Positions 60,683 to 64,000 of a DNA stretch of 64,000 nt are shown piece by piece (the stretch's first letter is position 1; each line of letters begins with the position of its first letter). This stretch comes from Tritrichomonas musculus (lineage: Eukaryota; Parabasalia; Tritrichomonadida; Tritrichomonadidae). The notes under the pieces were generated by a model. The model was given only the letters and a program-made list of their open reading frames with translations. It did not search any database and was not told the origin of the DNA. The stretch spans positions 1,331,501 to 1,395,500 of the forward strand of contig JAPFFF010000037.1 of the NCBI GenBank assembly GCA_039105265.1. The letters run 5' to 3'. The translations under genes were made by a program, and so were the position numbers.

Positions 60683-62800
60683 ATGAAAAAGAAATGTCTT
60701 CCATCATTTGATCGAATTTTGAAGAAACATCTGAAGAATAATAACAACGAAAAGAAAGACAAGAAAGATAAAGAAGATGAAATGATGAAAATATTGTTTT
60801 CATATCTTGACAAATATGGCGGAGAAGCATCGGTTTTATTCTCGAATGTTGATTTTTCTCAACAACGGCTTGAAGTGATGACATGTTTACTTGATAAATA
60901 TTCAAATATTTTTGACTTCAGCATGATTAATTCGACCCTTTTGAAGACGACCAGAGAAATGATGAGTGAAATGAGTAAAATGCGATCAGAATATTCTAAG
61001 AATATTAATGAGATGAAAGAACTCTTCAAAACACAACGATCGGAAATTGAAGAAGTTAAGCAAGAATATTTAAAAATGAAAGAAGAAGAAACGAAACGAA
61101 CTGAAGAACGACGAATAATATTTGAACAAGAAGTTGAACGAATGAAAGAGAAGACGAAACAACAGGGAACAGAATTTGAATCAGAACTTCAACGAATGAA
61201 AAAGAAACAAGAAGAAATTCTTGATTCAAAGAAGATTGCAAAATATCAAGAAATACTTCGAGACACGATCACTAACGACGAATATCAAAACATGAAAGAA
61301 GAATCGAAACAATATATTTTTGACGAGATCATTCAAAATCAAGTACAAGAACAAGAAGAAAATACAAATCAAACAAAATCAATGCAAAAGTCGCCAGATT
61401 GTTTGTCAAATCGAATTTCATGCATGATGAATTTTGTTAAAGAAACAAAAATATTTGATAATAATGAAGAACAAGAAATCAAATTCATCAAAGAAAACAT
61501 CAACGAACCAAACATTTCATTTGACATGATTGAACGATTATTTGAACATAATCATATTGAAAGAAATATTTTTGAAATGATGAATAATTTCTCAGAAATC
61601 ATAATTGAAATCAAATATCCATCGAAATCATATCAAGGACTGATTGAAATATTTTCAAAAATGAACGAAAAACATTTTAAAGAATTTTCTCGAATCAAAC
61701 TTTTTATTTGTTTTTCAAATGTTGAATACATTGAATATGACCATCAACGAAATCAACTGATAAATGAAATCAAGATTGAATCAACAGTTAAAAGAATTAA
61801 CGACAATGCGTTTTTAGGATGTCCTAAATTAAGAATTGTTGAAATCAGAGAAGGAGTTAAAGAAATTGGTTCGAATGCGTTCAGCAGTTGTTTATCATTG
61901 ACACGAGTTTCTCTTCCTAATTCAATCAGTATTCTCAAAGTTGGAACATTTTCATTTTGTAAATCATTGACCGAAATTTCAATTCCACCATCAGTTACAT
62001 CTATTGAAAACTATGCATTCAAAGGATGCAATTCATTATCATCAATTTCACTTCCATCATCCATAAAGACGATAGGTCAAAATGTTTTTTATAATTGTAT
62101 GACACTACATATAAAAGGCGACATTATTATTATTCCAGATAATACATTTTATTCGTGTGAATCATTGACCGAGATCATCCTTCCTCCATCAGTCACATCT
62201 ATTGGAAGTAATTCTTTCAAGGACTGCAATTTTCTTGCAAGTATAACGATTTCTCCATCAGTAACAACTATTGGAAGTTATTCTTTTGAAAACTGCAGTT
62301 CATTGACAGAAATCATAATTCCTTCTTCAGTTTCAACAATTAAAAACAGAGCATTCAGTAATTGTTCATCGTTGACCAAAATAACAATTCCTTCTTCAGT
62401 TTCAGAAATTGGTGAATTTGCATTCAGTGATTGTTCATCATTAGAAGAAATAGAAATTCCACCTTCAATAACCAAAATTAACTATGGCCTTTTCAATCAA
62501 TGTTCATCGTTAAAACGAATATTTATTCCATCTTCTGTGCAGTCAATCGGATCTTATGCATTTGAAAAATGCAAATCACTGGAAGAAATAACGATTTCTT
62601 CATCTGTAATTAAAATGGATTCCTATGCTTTTTATGAATGTTCATCATTGTCCCAAGTGTCAATTCTTTCTTCTGAAATTTATTTTGGGGATAGAGTTTT
62701 TGATAACTGCTCGAAGTTGAAAGAAATATCAGTTCCCTATTCAGCGAAAATAGAAAAACCCTATTCATTTCCATCAGATGTACAAATAATACGAAAATGA
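60683..62800 (+). CDS. BTB-less coiled-coil/LRR_5 copy 3
   Basis: The protein reads the same as copy 2 over all 705 residues. The one DNA difference I noticed is silent (Lys codon AAA for AAG at the GVKEIGS site). Confidence 0.75.
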   Translation: MKKKCLPSFDRILKKHLKNNNNEKKDKKDKEDEMMKILFSYLDKYGGEASVLFSNVDFSQQRLEVMTCLLDKYSNIFDFSMINSTLLKTTREMMSEMSKMRSEYSKNINEMKELFKTQRSEIEEVKQEYLKMKEEETKRTEERRIIFEQEVERMKEKTKQQGTEFESELQRMKKKQEEILDSKKIAKYQEILRDTITNDEYQNMKEESKQYIFDEIIQNQVQEQEENTNQTKSMQKSPDCLSNRISCMMNFVKETKIFDNNEEQEIKFIKENINEPNISFDMIERLFEHNHIERNIFEMMNNFSEIIIEIKYPSKSYQGLIEIFSKMNEKHFKEFSRIKLFICFSNVEYIEYDHQRNQLINEIKIESTVKRINDNAFLGCPKLRIVEIREGVKEIGSNAFSSCLSLTRVSLPNSISILKVGTFSFCKSLTEISIPPSVTSIENYAFKGCNSLSSISLPSSIKTIGQNVFYNCMTLHIKGDIIIIPDNTFYSCESLTEIILPPSVTSIGSNSFKDCNFLASITISPSVTTIGSYSFENCSSLTEIIIPSSVSTIKNRAFSNCSSLTKITIPSSVSEIGEFAFSDCSSLEEIEIPPSITKINYGLFNQCSSLKRIFIPSSVQSIGSYAFEKCKSLEEITISSSVIKMDSYAFYECSSLSQVSILSSEIYFGDRVFDNCSKLKEISVPYSAKIEKPYSFPSDVQIIRK

Positions 62801-63343
62801 AATTTTTAAATAAAATTCTAATTTGTCTATTTTCTTTTCTTTATTAAAAACAGAATAATGACAACTCTCATTACATAAGAGTTTTTATATTAACACAATT
62901 CAATTGTAAGATAATTGAAAACAAAGCATTTAATTGGAAGTTTGGATGAATGAAAAACAAGCAAAGAAATCATTCTTGATTCACTCATCAAAATTGAAGA
63001 TTGACATTTTATCTTTATCTTAATTCTCAATTCCAGAGCGAATAAGTTCATTAAATCAAACAGTCATTGAATAAAGAAACAAAACAATCAAAATATGAGA
63101 AAGCAGTCAAATGGAAACAACAAGTGAAATTAGAAGCTAAACTGGGATTCAAAAGTCGGACCACTTTCAACCTTATATTGGCCTTTTGCGCGGTTATTTT
63201 ATTTTTCGTCTTCTCGATTTAGAACACTTTTCCATTCAATTAGTGGTCTGAGTTTTGATTCTTCTCAATTTTGCATTTTTCATTGCAAAAATAATAAAAA
63301 AATTGAATAAAAAGATTTTTTTATTGAATGAAAAATAAAAAAG
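62801..63343. other. Repeated inter-copy flank 3
   Basis: Near-identical to 57479-58021. Confidence 0.6.
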
Positions 63344-64000
63344 ATGAAAAAGAAATGTCTTCCATCATTTGATCGAATTTTGAAGAAACATCTGAAGAAT
63401 AATAACAACGAAAAGAAAGACAAGAAAGATAAAGAAGATGAAATGATGAAAATATTGTTTTCATATCTTGACAAATATGGCGGAGAAGCATCGGTTTTAT
63501 TCTCGAATGTTGATTTTTCTCAACAACGGCTTGAAGTGATGACATGTTTACTTGATAAATATTCAAATATTTTTGACTTCAGCATGATTAATTCGACCCT
63601 TTTGAAGACGACCAGAGAAATGATGAGTGAAATGAGTAAAATGCGATCAGAATATTCTAAGAATATTAATGAGATGAAAGAACTCTTCAAAACACAACGA
63701 TCGGAAATTGAAGAAGTTAAGCAAGAATATTTAAAAATGAAAGAAGAAGAAACGAAACGAACTGAAGAACGACGAATAATATTTGAACAAGAAGTTGAAC
63801 GAATGAAAGAGAAGACGAAACAACAGGGAACAGAATTTGAATCAGAACTTCAACGAATGAAAAAGAAACAAGAAGAAATTCTTGATTCAAAGAAGATTGC
63901 AAAATATCAAGAAATACTTCGAGACACGATCACTAACGACGAATATCAAAACATGAAAGAAGAATCGAAACAATATATTTTTGACGAGATCATTCAAAAT
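63344..64000 (+). CDS. BTB-less coiled-coil/LRR_5 copy 4, 3' partial
   Basis: Starts as copies 2 and 3 and is open to the window edge within the region following the coiled coil (YIFDEIIQN). The array therefore continues to the right. Confidence 0.75.
   Translation, partial: MKKKCLPSFDRILKKHLKNNNNEKKDKKDKEDEMMKILFSYLDKYGGEASVLFSNVDFSQQRLEVMTCLLDKYSNIFDFSMINSTLLKTTREMMSEMSKMRSEYSKNINEMKELFKTQRSEIEEVKQEYLKMKEEETKRTEERRIIFEQEVERMKEKTKQQGTEFESELQRMKKKQEEILDSKKIAKYQEILRDTITNDEYQNMKEESKQYIFDEIIQN

Larger units (their letters stand above)
55275..64000 (+). repeat. Tandem array of 2.66-kb units, at least 3.2 copies
   Basis: Units start at CATTTGATCGAATTTTGAAG: 55275-58043 (2,769 bp), 58044-60704 (2,661), 60705-63365 (2,661) and 63366 to the window end. 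Units 2 and 3 are almost identical (for example GTTAAGGAA against GTTAAAGAA near 59199 and 61860). Unit 1 differs by a 108-bp in-frame stretch in the coiled coil and scattered bases. Each unit holds most of the gene plus 543 bp of 3' flank, and the junction falls inside the coding region, so every downstream copy has the previous copy's 3' flank instead of a BTB domain. Confidence 0.95.

Noticed and set aside
1-64000. tRNA or rRNA genes
   Set aside because: No cloverleaf with a GTTCRANYC-type arm or rRNA core sequence was recognised by eye; a dedicated scan would be decisive.

Overview
The window looks like nuclear DNA of a parabasalid protist, most likely a trichomonad close to Tritrichomonas; the genus is inference. 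The evidence is very AT-rich intergenic DNA, long genes without visible introns, TCA-type initiator motifs just upstream of several start codons, BspA-like leucine-rich repeat (LRR_5) proteins with BTB-like N termini, very long ankyrin/DUF3447 proteins, Tvmar-like mariner elements, and a Maverick (Polinton) remnant.

The left part (1-27.5 kb) is mostly host genes. In order these are: a partial cysteine-rich single-pass membrane protein; a giant BTB/ankyrin protein with an FG-repeat tail; a BTB-RCC1 protein; a Cdc25-like phosphatase (minus strand); a copine (minus); a ubiquitin-like/VWA/E2 fusion; a BTB-coiled-coil-LRR_5 protein (minus); a broken membrane protein (minus); and an M60/TCAF-like protein without the zinc motif (minus). 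They suggest surface sensing, ubiquitin signalling, calcium-dependent membrane binding and cell-cycle control, but form no operon or pathway.

From about 27.7 to 29 kb lie two truncated gene pieces, one of them an MCT-1/eIF2D-like PUA domain. From 29.15 to 44.07 kb is a nest of transposons. An outer element with 39-bp inverted ends holds two things: (a) a 2.3-kb element with 13-bp inverted ends sitting in poly-T, which itself carries a fold-back element with 211-bp arms; and (b) an 11.1-kb Mutator-like element (MULE) with 253-bp inverted repeats and an 8-bp target duplication. The MULE was entered by a 5.2-kb hAT-like element, which has an intact-looking transposase and a roughly 1.2-kb minisatellite, and by a complete-looking mariner. 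Removing the hAT-like insert plus one target copy rejoins the MULE reading frame exactly.

From 44.4 to 64 kb lie a 5'-truncated LRR_5 gene, a Maverick remnant, a 240-bp MITE flanked by TTAA, a large broken DUF3447-LRR_5 gene, a broken coiled-coil/Gly-rich gene, a second mariner placed between the promoter-like module and the start codon of a BTB-LRR_5 gene, and that gene followed by a nearly identical 2,661-bp tandem array of copies lacking the BTB domain. The array runs off the right edge. The main theme of the right half is birth, amplification and decay of LRR_5 genes among transposons.
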